The notes: generated from the sequence alone by a model not told the origin. A stretch of DNA of 64,000 bases from Bin87 sp965220265 (GCA_965220265.1 CBDCPM010000004.1:4464001-4528000); one strand, 5' to 3'; counted from the first letter of the stretch, positions 33,889-42,845 are shown. Made by a program: numbers and translations.

Positions 33889-35681
33889 CTACTTTAGTTT
33901 CAGCGTCCAGATGGCGGTGACGTAGGGCACCAGGCTCCAAGGCTCATAGGAGGCCACGTCGGCGCCCAAGCCCCACGGAACGTTGGTGTTGAACCCATCG
34001 CCCCAGTACGCCTGGTCCTGCAGGTAGTCGTACATCTCGTTGTACGAGGCATTGCGGGTGTCGGGGTTCAGGTCGGAGAGGCCCTTCTGCACGACGGGCG
34101 TGGTGGTACTGGCCAGGGTTCGTTCTGCCAGTTGTCCACGGCGCGCCAAGCGATGTTCTCGTTCAGGAAACCGCCCTGGGCAATGGACGTGCCATCAAAG
34201 CGGCCTTCGTTGGTGCGCGCTAGGACATCGCCGGGGAATTCGCGGTTGTTCCACTGCTGGCGAGTGGCGGCGGCATCGCCGACCACGACCTTAACATCCC
34301 AACCTAAGCCCTCGGTCCAGAAGTCCTTGTAGAGCTGGGCCAAGTCGGGCAGCAAGGGCAGGTCGCCGGCTTCCCAGGTGTAAATGGTGAAGGAAACCTG
34401 CTCGCCGTTGGCGTCCTTGCCGTCGCCGCCGTCCGCGCCACCGAATCCGATGGATTGGAGCAGCCGCTTGGCCTCATCCAGGTCGTACGCCCGGGGGCGC
34501 AGGTTCTCGCCCCAACCCAGGGAGTTGGGGGTGACGTGGGACCAGCTGTCGGCATTTACCGATTCGGGCGAGTAGAGGCCGTTGACAATGTCGTCCTTGT
34601 TGATGGCATGCTCTGCGGCCTGGCGGGCTTCCTTGTGGTAGCATCACAGGGACTCGTCCCAGCAGTCCACGTACACGACCCAGTTGTAGGACGACTCGCG
34701 CTGCCAGGCGATCGATGCGCCATCGACACTCTGGATGTCGCCAATCATGTTGATGTTGGCTTCGATAAGTTGAGCGTCGCCGCTGCGCAGGGCGGCCAGG
34801 CGGCCGGCCGGCTCGGGGACCACTTCGATGGTAAGAGTGTCGAAAGTGACACTGCGATCTTCCGAGTAGCCGTTTTCGATGGTCCAGAAGAAATCGTCAA
34901 ACTTTTCGAAGGAATACTTCTGCTCCAGCACGAAATCGGTAAAGCGCATCGGTCCGATGCCGATAGGATCGGTTTCATAGCCTTTGTCACCGGCACGCTC
35001 GCGCATGGTGGCTTCGGGGACGATCATCGGGCTGGCGCCCTGGGAGTTCTCGGACCAGTTGAAGGAGAAGTCTAGGCGCACGATCTTAAAGGCAACCTGT
35101 ACCTGGTCGTCGGCCGGGCCCTTGGAGACGCCCTCAATGAGGTTGGCCAGGGCCACGTCGTGGGGTTCGTAATAGCCCGTATCCAGCAGCTCAAAGGCTT
35201 CCGCTCCAACACGGCTGTTCAGGTTGAAGTACACGTCATCACGGGTGATGACGATGCCGTCGTGGGCGGTAATGAACCCGTCGTTGACGGAGAAGGTCCA
35301 GATCTTGCCGTCGTCGCTGATCGACCAGTCCTTGCCCACTGCTGGCACCAACTCGCTGCCGCCGGCTCCGCCGACGAGGGCGACCTGGAACATGCGCTGG
35401 AACTTGAGGTCTTCGCCCTCGGTAAGCAGAGGGTCGAACTTGCCGTTGCCGATATTGGTAACCAGCAAATTCACGTGGCCGCCGGTTTCCTCGGCCATCA
35501 TGACTTCGGTAGCTTCGGGCATGGCAGTAGGGGCGGCAGCATCGGAGCTGGCCGGGGCCGCCGTGGCGGCCGGGGCAGCAGGTTCGTCTGACGCGCCGCC
35601 GCAGGCTACCGCGGCGATGAGACCGGCGCCCAGCCCCAACGCGGCCAGCAGCCGGACGTTAAAATACCGTTTCAATCCCAT
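33889..35681 (-). pseudogene. Peptide-type ABC solute-binding lipoprotein, interrupted by in-frame TGA and a frameshift
   Basis: This is a DppA/OppA-like (SBP_bac_5) lipoprotein. ATG 35681 follows GGAGGAG, and the signal peptide ends in a lipobox (LIAAVACGG) with an Ala/Thr/Pro-rich linker. The mature part continues normally (GKIWTFSVNDGFITAHDG, VVPEPAGRLAALRSGDAQ) to residue 345. It then meets TGA at 34646-34644, after DCWDESL and before CYHKEARQAAEHAINKDD. The same frame stays open for another 170 codons, then a single-base shift near 34120 is needed to reach the C-terminus (YLQDQAYWGDGFNT). Comparison with the related gene at 53022 places Ala/Trp at the TGA position, so a Trp-to-stop change or base error is likelier than selenocysteine. 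With two lesions the copy may be inactive, or the sequence may contain errors. A hairpin and two permease genes follow. Confidence 0.75.
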
Positions 35682-35903
35682 TGTTTGATCTCTCCTCCTA
35701 CTGTATTGAAAGGGCAGATAGCCCATTACGCCGTCACGTCGCTGCGTTACGGATGTCGAACGATTAAACGGAGATATCACCTTGCTGTCAGGTTCCAGTT
35801 ACGAATTAGTCTCAACATGGTTGCGAATCCGAACACCGAATGTGCTAGGATTGGCTTCGCGACACCCCGACGATCCTGTGTAGCAAACACTAGGGATGCC
35901 TAA

Positions 35904-36240
35904 ATGTTCACTCCGACGAAGCTGTTTTACGTCATATCAGCCACCATCGGCGGCAGCGCCGCCGGCGCATACGTGGCATGGGCAATCGCGTCAAGATTTG
36001 CGCACATTGCGGAGCTTAGCGACCGGGCCATAGTCGAGCCGCACGTGCTGGTCGTGCTCTGCGTGGCGGGGGGGGGCCCTGCTCGCTTTCCCGCTGGGAG
36101 CGGCGGCAGGCCTATTGGGGGCCGTCGTGGTCAACCGGCTGGCTGACTACCTGCGCCGGCCTCGGGGCGGTGGAGGTGAAGCGGACAACGTCTCCTGGGT
36201 GACGCAACGTCCGACTACCGAAGATCGGCCCGGCGAGTAG
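35904..36240 (+). pseudogene. Small two-helix membrane protein with a G9 frameshift
   Basis: The frame starts at ATG 35904 (MFTPTKLFYVISATIGG) with one membrane helix, a short loop and the start of a second helix (HVLVVLCVAGG). It then meets a run of nine G at 36068-36076. Read as nine G, it leaves the hydrophobic frame and stops at 36146. Read as eight G, the second helix completes (ALLAFPLGAAAGLLGAVVV) and the protein continues to RPTTEDRPGE, ending at 36240, about 110 residues. The restored version has ordinary membrane-protein composition, so the shift is either a sequencing slip or phase variation. I do not recognise the family. Confidence 0.6.
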
Positions 36241-36284
36241 GCCCGGTATAATTGCCCGAAATCTGCACCCCCAGGAGTTGTATC

Positions 36285-36653
36285 ATGCCTCAGTTCGTGC
36301 GCGTTTTCACCGGCCCCGACGGCCAGTCCCGTCTCGAGCACTACGAACCGCCCTTCGAGGATTTTCGCGACACCGAAGGATCCTACGGCCGGGGCACCCC
36401 CATGCAGGCAACCAGCGGCATGACGATCCGCATCTCGCCCCCCGATTACTTCCTGGACTTCCACTGCGCCCCTCGGCGGCAGTACACCGTGACCCTGGCC
36501 GGGCAGGCGGAGATCGGGCTCAGCGACGGCAGCACCTATCGCGTGGGGCCTGGTGACGTCCTGCTGGCCGAAGATCTGACGGGCCAGGGCCATACGACCC
36601 GCGTCGTCGGCGAAGAGCAGCGGGTCTACCTGGTTATCCCGCTGGCGGACTAG
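36285..36653 (+). CDS. Cupin-fold protein
   Basis: This small protein of 122 residues has a single cupin-like beta-barrel. Motif 1 region is DYFLDFHCAPRRQYTVTLAGQAEI (about residues 60-83), where the usual HxH is reduced to FHCAPRRQ. Motif 2 is in YRVGPGDVLLAEDLTGQGHTTRV (about 85-107), with the PGD turn and one His. Metal ligands are thus partly altered, so metal binding is uncertain. The start is ATG 36285, supported by CAGGAG at 36272-36277; an in-frame start at 36252 lacks a site. A TATAAT box lies at 36247-36252. Function unknown. Confidence 0.75.
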   Translation: MPQFVRVFTGPDGQSRLEHYEPPFEDFRDTEGSYGRGTPMQATSGMTIRISPPDYFLDFHCAPRRQYTVTLAGQAEIGLSDGSTYRVGPGDVLLAEDLTGQGHTTRVVGEEQRVYLVIPLAD

Positions 36654-36736
36654 CGAGTAGGTTTCGTCATGACGCCAGAACAACATCCGGGGGCGGCCCG
36701 CACCTGGCGTTTGCGCCATGACATTGGAATAACCCC

Positions 36737-38047
36737 GTGCGCGGGTTCTCGCACCGCCTGAACTTCGCCGGCGGTTCCAACAGCCGGGGCACGGTCTTCT
36801 ACGGGTGGTGGGTGCTGGCCGCCGCTGTTGTCCTGGGTTTCTTTGCCTTTGGAGTGGTGATTCCGGGGTACCTGGCTTTTTCGGTCCTCATTCGAGATGA
36901 GCTCGGCCTGACATCCGGTCAATCGGCCTTCGTGGTTGGCGCGGCGTGGGGTGTGGGCGACGTGACGTCGCTGGTGGCCGGGTGGCTGGCCGACCGTTAC
37001 GGCGCTCGCCGTTTGATCCTGGCTGGAGGCCTGCTGTCGGGACTCGGGTTCGCCGCGTTGGGATTCGCCGAGTCGTTCTGGGCCATCGTCGCCGTCTACT
37101 CGGTGGGCGCTTCGGTGGGGCGGGGCCTCGGTATTTTCCCGACCCTGATGACGGTGACCAACCAGTGGTTCGAGCATCGCAAGGCCTTCGCCCTGGCGGT
37201 GATCAACACCGCGGTCGTGGCCGGAGCGGCGGCTATCCTTCCGGCGTTGAGCCTTGCCGCGGACCAGATCGGATGGAGGACCACGGCGATCATCGCCGGC
37301 GTCCTGGTCTGCGTCCTCACATTGCCGGCCACGGCGATCATCCGCAGTCGGCCCGAGGATATGGGCCTGCAACCCCTTGACGCGGGCAGCATTAATCGGA
37401 GCCGGCCCGGCCGGACCTGGGGACGCACGGACTCCTCCGTTGACTTCCCGCGAAGGGATTACTCAGTGACCCAGGCCCTGGCCACCCTGTCCTTTTGGGC
37501 GCTTACCATCGGGGCTGCCCTGCGCACCGTTCCGTCCGATGTGCTGGTCATCAACCAAATCCCAATTCTGATCTGGAAGGACGTGGCCCGTGAGCGTACC
37601 GCCTTCTACCTGTCGGTCACCTATTTTGCCACCATTCCCGCGCGCTTCAGCATGGGTTTGGCCGCCATGTGGGTTTCGCCCCGCTGGCTGCTGAGCGGCG
37701 CCATGGCGTTGGTCGCCCTATGCACCGTTGCCGCCCTGCTGATGGACGGTGACGCAGTGGCCTGGTTGCTGATTGTTTCTGCGGCAGCCGGGCAGGGCGT
37801 GAGCTCCCTGGCCTGGATCACCGTGGGCGAATACTTCGGGCGCCGCAGCTTCGGCACGCTGGTGGGGGTCATGATCCTGTTCTACGGCATCTGTGGGCCG
37901 GTGGTGCCGGGGGCGGCCGGGTGGGTGTTCGACCGCACGGGGAGTTTCGTTCTGGTGCTGGTGGCCGTTGCCATACTTCAGGCGGTGTCCGCCGCGTCGT
38001 TCCTGTTGGCGAAACGGCCCGGCAGGGTCACGGCGACCGAGGGGTAG
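36737..38047 (+). CDS. MFS transporter
   Basis: This is a twelve-helix major facilitator transporter (436 residues). The loop 2-3 signature is AGWLADRYGARRLILAGG (about residues 76-93), and the half-repeat in loop 8-9 is recognisable in the ARFSMGLAAMWVSPRW region. Helix-rich segments begin at FYGWWVLAAAVVLGFFAFGVV (about 21-41), typical of the OFA/MCT-like branch that carries monocarboxylates. A long cytoplasmic loop follows helix 6 (LDAGSINRSRPGRTWGRT). The start is GTG 36737; an alternative downstream is possible. The substrate cannot be determined. Confidence 0.88.
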   Translation: MRGFSHRLNFAGGSNSRGTVFYGWWVLAAAVVLGFFAFGVVIPGYLAFSVLIRDELGLTSGQSAFVVGAAWGVGDVTSLVAGWLADRYGARRLILAGGLLSGLGFAALGFAESFWAIVAVYSVGASVGRGLGIFPTLMTVTNQWFEHRKAFALAVINTAVVAGAAAILPALSLAADQIGWRTTAIIAGVLVCVLTLPATAIIRSRPEDMGLQPLDAGSINRSRPGRTWGRTDSSVDFPRRDYSVTQALATLSFWALTIGAALRTVPSDVLVINQIPILIWKDVARERTAFYLSVTYFATIPARFSMGLAAMWVSPRWLLSGAMALVALCTVAALLMDGDAVAWLLIVSAAAGQGVSSLAWITVGEYFGRRSFGTLVGVMILFYGICGPVVPGAAGWVFDRTGSFVLVLVAVAILQAVSAASFLLAKRPGRVTATEG

Positions 38048-38120
38048 CGACCCTGAAAGACTCGCCGGAGAGAGGCGCACGCTGGGCTTGGCCCGACATG
38101 AAATACATCGCATTGTTACG

Positions 38121-38651
38121 TCAGGGATTCCCCATGTACCTGTGAAGAATTTGGGCAGCATCCTGTGGATCCAGGTCCGTGATTGACAACGCCTCAGTCG
38201 GATGTTCTGCCATGCCCTTCCCCTCCTCAATGTCGAATAAGAGCCAAGTGTGCCCGTTGGTAAAAACCGCCAAGTACAGGTCATCATCCAACGCGTCCGC
38301 ATAGTCCCGAAGTTGTGTAGTCTCGTCATCCCAGATGAAATATCCGGGTTCATCCTTATATCGTCCCCGCCAATAGCGTTTAGCCTCAACGATTATGAGT
38401 GGAGTAGTAGAGCTGTCGATGGTTCGCAAGCGATCGCCGAGGAACAGCGCGTAGTCAACCCTTTTACCGTCCGGAAGGTTCCACTCCCTGTAGAGATTAG
38501 GGGTTGCCCACCCAAGAGCACGGAGGATCGGGTCGATAATCAAGAGGCGAGTTTGCTCTTCCGTTAGCAGTTCAAGGATGCCTTTCTCCTGAAGCCAATC
38601 AAGATCCTTTTGGGCCTGTTCGATTGCTTTTGTTAGCGACTGGATCGACAT
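38121..38651 (-). CDS. Stand-alone HsdR N-terminal-like (PD-(D/E)xK) nuclease domain
   Basis: This 176-residue protein resembles the N-terminal nuclease domain of type I restriction R subunits, without the helicase. It starts with a helical lead (MSIQSLTKAIEQAQKDLDWL). EQTRLLIIDPILRALGWA (about residues 32-49) is the typical opening of the fold, and the catalytic residues are in RVDYALF (Asp about 67) and PLIIVEAKRYW (Glu-x-Lys about 87-89). The remainder LYLAVFTNGHTWLLFDIEEGK fits the final strands. No helicase or methylase gene is adjacent. Such isolated domains are common and may be nucleases of restriction, toxin or repair type. ATG 38651 was chosen over an upstream start that crosses the NYN fragment. 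Confidence 0.78.
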   Translation of the reverse strand: MSIQSLTKAIEQAQKDLDWLQEKGILELLTEEQTRLLIIDPILRALGWATPNLYREWNLPDGKRVDYALFLGDRLRTIDSSTTPLIIVEAKRYWRGRYKDEPGYFIWDDETTQLRDYADALDDDLYLAVFTNGHTWLLFDIEEGKGMAEHPTEALSITDLDPQDAAQILHRYMGNP

Positions 38652-38655
38652 CTTC

Positions 38656-38739
38656 TCATCCCTCGATTGGCATCCGCATCTGTGTATCGCCAGAATGACG
38701 GAAGTTCTCACCGTCAACGAAGACGCATACTCGAGCCAT
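38656..38739 (-). pseudogene. N-terminal fragment of an NYN-domain protein
   Basis: A frame from ATG 38739 encodes MARVCVFVDGENFRHS, the first strand and catalytic Asp region of NYN (PIN-like, LabA type) ribonucleases, then stops after 27 residues. No further NYN motif follows in any frame before the HsdR-N-like gene, which starts 5 bp after the stop. It appears that the rest of the NYN gene was replaced by that gene. Confidence 0.55.
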
Positions 38740-38873
38740 GATGCAATCCAAAAATAAAGCGGCGAACGCGCAGTTCGCCGCCAAAATCTTCGAGCGCAGG
38801 CCGCACCTTAGATCTGTGCAAATAGTAACACAGCATGACGCCACAATCGACTGCGGCATCACGCCGTTAGGGG

Positions 38874-40508
38874 TCAGTCCAGGGTGAACCCCTCGTACCC
38901 GTTGGCGACGACCTCGGCGCGCTTGGCCCGCATGGCCGGCGCCGTGTCCGGCGCGGTCAGCAGCACCCGGGCCTTGCCGGGGATGTTGGCGCCCACGAAC
39001 CAGGAGTCGGCCTGGGTTCGCAGGATGTTCTCGCTGTCATCCTTCATGTGCTGCACCCACGCCTCCTCGGCCTCGGGGGTCGCCATGATGCGCCGGTGCC
39101 CGCTGTCCCGGACGTGGGCCATGGCGTCGGTGACCCACTCCACCAGCGGCTCCGCGGACCGGGGGAAGTTGCCCACGGAGGCGGCGTTGATGGTGAAAAT
39201 GTTGGGGAAGCCGTAGCTGGACATTCCCATGTAGGTGCGGGGGCCGTTGGCGAACTTTTCCTTGAGCACCTCGCCGCCGATGCCCTCGATGTGAATCAGG
39301 TTGAGAGGGCCGGTGACGGCGTCGTAGCCGGTGGCGAAGATGATGACGTCCAGTTCGTGCTCGCTTCCGCTTTCCAGCTGAATGCCCCGGGGGGTCAAGC
39401 GCGCAATCGGGTCTTCGCGGACGTCAACCAGCAGGACGTTATCGCGGTTGTAGACCTCATAGTAGCCGCTCTCGCAGGGGAGACGCTTGGAGCCGAACAT
39501 GTGGTTCTTGGGGATCAGCTTCTCAGCGACTTCGGGATCGTGAACCCGCTCCCGAATCTTGTTGCGAACGAACTCGGCATAGTCTTCGTTGGCCTCGCCG
39601 GGCATCATGATGTCATAGAAGTTTGACAGCCACTTCTTGAAACCGGGCTCGGCCCACAGCCGCTCGTACTGCTCCAGCTTTTCATCCTCGGAAACCGCCA
39701 GTGCCGAACGGGTGTCGAACTCATGCATGAACGAACCCGGGGTTGAAAGGCACTGCTCGAAGATCTCAGGGTAGTGCGCCTTGATGTAGTCCTGGGTCTC
39801 TCGGTCGATGACTGCGTTGCGCAGAGGCACGCAGTAGTTGGCGGTGCGCTGGAAAACCGTCAGGTGGGAGACTTCGTCCGCGATCTCCGGGATCAATTGG
39901 ACCGCCGTAGCCCCGGTCCCGATGACGCCCACGCGCTTGCCGGCCAGGTCCATGCCTTCCTTGGGCCACCGGTTGGTGTGGCACCACGCCCCTTCGTAAC
40001 TGTCCAGTCCCTCAAACTCGGGCACATAGCGCGCGGACAGGATGCCGATGGCAGTAATGACGAACTGAGCGCGGGCCTGGTAGCCATCGTCGGTCGTGAT
40101 GTTCCAGCGATTGGCGGATTCGTCATAGACCAGGGAAGCGACCCGGGAGTTGAACCTGATGTCGCGGCGCAGGTCGAACTTGTCGGCGACGTAGTTGAGG
40201 TAGCGTTCGTTCTCCGGCTGGCTGGAGTAGTGCTCCTGCCACTCCCACTCCTGGAGCAGCTCCTCGGAGAAGGAATACCCGTAGGTGTAGCTCTCGGAGT
40301 CGAAGCGGGCCCCGGGATACCGGTTCCAGTACCACGTGCCGCCAACGCCGTCGCCTTCCTCGAGCGACGTTACCGAGAAACCCAGCTGCCGCAACCGGTA
40401 CAGGGAATACAACCCCGTGACCCCGGCGCCGATGACGACAACGTCAAATTCTTCTGCGCCTCCGTCGGAATGCCCGTTGGAAGACGTTTGCTGCAACGAC
40501 GTAGTCAT
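38874..40508 (-). CDS. Flavin-containing Baeyer-Villiger-type monooxygenase
   Basis: This NADPH- and FAD-dependent monooxygenase has 544 residues. The FAD-binding loop is VVIGAGVTGLYSLYRL (about 24-39), followed by EEGDGVGGTWYWNRYPGARFDSES (about 50-73), a strong BVMO feature. The fingerprint FxGxxxHxxxW(P) is present with Tyr first: YEGAWCHTNRWP (about 171-182). The NADP-binding loop is VIGTGATAVQLIPEIA (about 195-210), and IFATGYDAVTGPL (about 393-405) is the second fingerprint. BVMOs insert oxygen next to a ketone to make esters or lactones. Ketone and aldehyde monooxygenases are close relatives. This fits the window's oxidative theme. Confidence 0.92.
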   Translation of the reverse strand: MTTSLQQTSSNGHSDGGAEEFDVVVIGAGVTGLYSLYRLRQLGFSVTSLEEGDGVGGTWYWNRYPGARFDSESYTYGYSFSEELLQEWEWQEHYSSQPENERYLNYVADKFDLRRDIRFNSRVASLVYDESANRWNITTDDGYQARAQFVITAIGILSARYVPEFEGLDSYEGAWCHTNRWPKEGMDLAGKRVGVIGTGATAVQLIPEIADEVSHLTVFQRTANYCVPLRNAVIDRETQDYIKAHYPEIFEQCLSTPGSFMHEFDTRSALAVSEDEKLEQYERLWAEPGFKKWLSNFYDIMMPGEANEDYAEFVRNKIRERVHDPEVAEKLIPKNHMFGSKRLPCESGYYEVYNRDNVLLVDVREDPIARLTPRGIQLESGSEHELDVIIFATGYDAVTGPLNLIHIEGIGGEVLKEKFANGPRTYMGMSSYGFPNIFTINAASVGNFPRSAEPLVEWVTDAMAHVRDSGHRRIMATPEAEEAWVQHMKDDSENILRTQADSWFVGANIPGKARVLLTAPDTAPAMRAKRAEVVANGYEGFTLD

Positions 40509-40723
40509 GAATCCCTCCTGTTAACCTGGTGACACGCGTCGGCCAAAAATGTGAACGGTGGGCGGATTATACACCGGAAACGAGCAACCGGTGGGCCCGC
40601 AGAACTGCATGACTGATTTCGCGGCGGACAGCGGGCGGGTCAACCCACGTCCCGGTGCTATACTGCGCGTCAGATCGACTATCCGGTGACGCTGTCCAGC
40701 GTCCCGCGACACGGAGTAGAGCG

Positions 40724-41398
40724 ATGGCGACGAGGAAAAAGGGCGACGGCCTGTTGCTGGTTTACAGCGACGTGGCGCCGGAGCACGACGAAGAGTACAA
40801 CCGCTGGTACAACGAGGAACATATCCCCGAGCGGCTTTCGATCCCGGGCGTCCTCGATGCGGCGCGCTACGAGGCGGTACAGGGCGGACCAAAGTACCTG
40901 GCGGCCTATGAGCTGGACAGCCACGAAGCCTGGTACTCGGACGCGTGGCAGAAATGGCTGAACGAACCCACCGAGTGGTCGCGGCGCATGTCCCCCAGCG
41001 TGATCGGGACCGAGTACATCCGGAACCTGTACAAGCGGGTGCACCCTGACGAGTTATCTGAGGAAACGGCGCAGGCCGGCATGTCACCCCTGATCCTGGT
41101 GGGTAGGATGTCGATCCCGGACCATCTTGAGGCTAAGTGGAACGACGCTTACAATAACGAGCGGCTGCCCATGGCCCTGGACATCCCCGGCTACATCCGC
41201 GCCCGCCGGTTCCAGGCGGTGATGGGCGAGCCCAAGTACGCGACCGTTCACGAGATGGAATCGCTCCAGATCGCGGAAAGCGACGCCTGGAAAAACTGGA
41301 GCACAATCGTGACGCCGGTATGGACCCACGAGGTGCGCCCGCACATGGTCCACGGCGAAGGATCGCCCGGGATATACCAGCGCATCTTCCCGGAATAG
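40724..41398 (+). CDS. Tandem dimeric alpha/beta-barrel (EthD-like) protein
   Basis: This 224-residue protein is a tandem duplication of a ferredoxin-like dimeric alpha/beta-barrel domain. Copy one has EYNRWYNEEHIPERLSIPGV and AARYEAVQGGPKYLAAYEL (about residues 24-66). Copy two has KWNDAYNNERLPMALDIPGY and ARRFQAVMGEPKYATVHEM (about 137-179). The spacing and hydrophobic pattern match EthD/DUF4286-like proteins, small enzymes or binding proteins of catabolic pathways. Fusion lets one chain form a pseudo-dimer. ATG 40724 was chosen because of the ACGGAG site just upstream; an earlier in-frame start would extend into the promoter. A strong terminator follows. Confidence 0.75.
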   Translation: MATRKKGDGLLLVYSDVAPEHDEEYNRWYNEEHIPERLSIPGVLDAARYEAVQGGPKYLAAYELDSHEAWYSDAWQKWLNEPTEWSRRMSPSVIGTEYIRNLYKRVHPDELSEETAQAGMSPLILVGRMSIPDHLEAKWNDAYNNERLPMALDIPGYIRARRFQAVMGEPKYATVHEMESLQIAESDAWKNWSTIVTPVWTHEVRPHMVHGEGSPGIYQRIFPE

Positions 41399-41422
41399 GA
41401 CCCGTCCCGCTCGATAGTCAAC

Positions 41423-41453
41423 GAGGGGCGATCGGCTGGTCGCCCCTCATTTT
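41423..41453. terminator. Strong terminator between convergent genes
   Basis: GAGGGGCGA (41423-41431) pairs with TCGCCCCTC (41440-41448) with an 8-base loop, followed by ATTTTT. It serves the plus-strand gene and lies just before the end of the minus-strand flavoprotein gene. Confidence 0.85.
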
Positions 41454-41466
41454 TAGCCGATCAAAA

Positions 41467-42633
41467 TCAGGCGTAGAGCGAGGCGGTGGTCTCAGCCCCC
41501 ATCAGGACCTGACCACCGTACTCGAAGTTGTTGGGCAGCCCCGATATGTGCTGCCCGCTGACGTGGAGGTCGCGGAAGAACCGCTCCAGGCCCACCGAGC
41601 GGTGGATGGCGTTGGTTCCGGCGACATTGAAAAGCCGGTCGACCACGTCGACGGAGCGACGGATGGCGTGGGTGATGGCCAAGCGGGCGCGGACGGCCCG
41701 GTCCATGAGGTCGCTCTTTTGGTGCACCTGGGCGTCCCACATGCTGCCCACCGCGTCCAGCACGTAGGTGCGGGACGCATCCAGTATGGCCTCGCATTCG
41801 CCGAATGCGATCTGAACGTAGTTGCGGTCTCGCAGCAGCATCGGCGAGTTGGTCGTGCCGGCGCCGGTGGCCAGGTCGTGAAACGCGTTCATCGCGCCGC
41901 GGGCCATGCCCAGGGCGTTGCCCGCGGCCAGGGTCCAACTGATCAGGATGGCAGTCTGGGCCGGGTTGTACAGCGGCCCGGGATGATACGACGGGTCGCC
42001 GCGACGGTAGGAATGGCGCGCCGGCACGAACACGTCGGAATACTCGCAGTCGTTGCTGGCGGTGCCCCGCATCCCCAGGGTGGTCCAGGTGTTCAGGACC
42101 GTTCCGGCGGCCACCGGAACGACGGCCACTCGGATGGCCGGACTGCCGTCGTCGCTGAGAACCGGAGTGCCGTCGTGATTCAGCAGTCTGCAGTTCAAAA
42201 ACAGGGCGGTGGAGTGGTCAATGCCGCTGAGGTAATTCCAGCGTCCGTTGACGATATATCCGCCCTCGGTGATGGTGGCAGTGCCCTCGGGTCGCGCCGA
42301 GCCGGAACCCAGCATGGCCGGCGGGTCGCCGAAAATCTCCTTCACGGCATCAACGGTGAGCCTGGCCAGCGCTGCCGTGATGGCGCTGCCGTTGAATACG
42401 CACCATCCCACCGAGCCGTCGGCCTGGGATATGGTCTCGACGACACGGAACGCGGTGAGAGGATCGAGTTCGGGCCCGCCCAAAGCCTGCGGAGCGTAGA
42501 GACAGAAGAGGTTGTGCGCGGCCATGCGGTCGGCCAGGTCGGGCGGCAATTGGCACTCGCCGTCGATCCGATCAAGGTTCGCCAGAATTTCCGGCACAAA
42601 GCTTTCGGCGACGCGGACCAGGTCTTCAGGCAT
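41467..42633 (-). CDS. Acyl-CoA dehydrogenase-like flavoprotein (group D monooxygenase type)
   Basis: This 388-residue protein has the acyl-CoA dehydrogenase fold and an overall shape like HpaH/HsaA/DszC-type flavin monooxygenases. The N-terminal helical domain contains LADRMAAHNLFCLYAPQALGGPELDP (about residues 33-58) and the middle beta-domain has GYIVNGRWNYLSGIDHS (about 122-138). TTLGMRGTASNDCEYSDVFVP (about 182-202) is typical. The C-terminal helical domain ends VAGTNAIHRSVGLERFFRDLHVSGQHI, where monooxygenase members have a Ser/His cluster rather than the dehydrogenase catalytic Glu. The start is ATG 42633 with GGAG nearby. Substrate unknown, probably an aromatic or sterol-like compound. 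Confidence 0.8.
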   Translation of the reverse strand: MPEDLVRVAESFVPEILANLDRIDGECQLPPDLADRMAAHNLFCLYAPQALGGPELDPLTAFRVVETISQADGSVGWCVFNGSAITAALARLTVDAVKEIFGDPPAMLGSGSARPEGTATITEGGYIVNGRWNYLSGIDHSTALFLNCRLLNHDGTPVLSDDGSPAIRVAVVPVAAGTVLNTWTTLGMRGTASNDCEYSDVFVPARHSYRRGDPSYHPGPLYNPAQTAILISWTLAAGNALGMARGAMNAFHDLATGAGTTNSPMLLRDRNYVQIAFGECEAILDASRTYVLDAVGSMWDAQVHQKSDLMDRAVRARLAITHAIRRSVDVVDRLFNVAGTNAIHRSVGLERFFRDLHVSGQHISGLPNNFEYGGQVLMGAETTASLYA

Positions 42634-42693
42634 CGGGCAGCTCCATTGGTCATGCAATGCGGGACATTATAGCCGCGGGGCGCTCGTGTCCGA

Positions 42694-42807
42694 GTAACTG
42701 TTCAGACTTGATGGGATCCGAAGCGATTTTTGCCTGTTCCGTGAGGTCACTCCAGCACAAATTGTCCGTCGCAGAACGCCTGAGGCCCCTCAAACGTGAA
42801 CAGTTAC
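42694..42807 (+). mobile_element. 114-bp MITE-like element, copy 1, with 8-bp target duplication
   Basis: The ends are GTAACTGTTCA at the left and its inverted form TGAACAGTTAC at the right, with inverted repeats of roughly 20 bp. The element is flanked by a perfect direct repeat GTGTCCGA (42686-42693 and 42808-42815). It holds no gene. GTAA ends with 8-bp target duplications are the pattern of IS66-family transposition, so it is probably a non-autonomous derivative. Confidence 0.8.
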
Positions 42808-42845
42808 GTGTCCGAACGGCGGATTGCCCGAGCACCCATCGTGCT

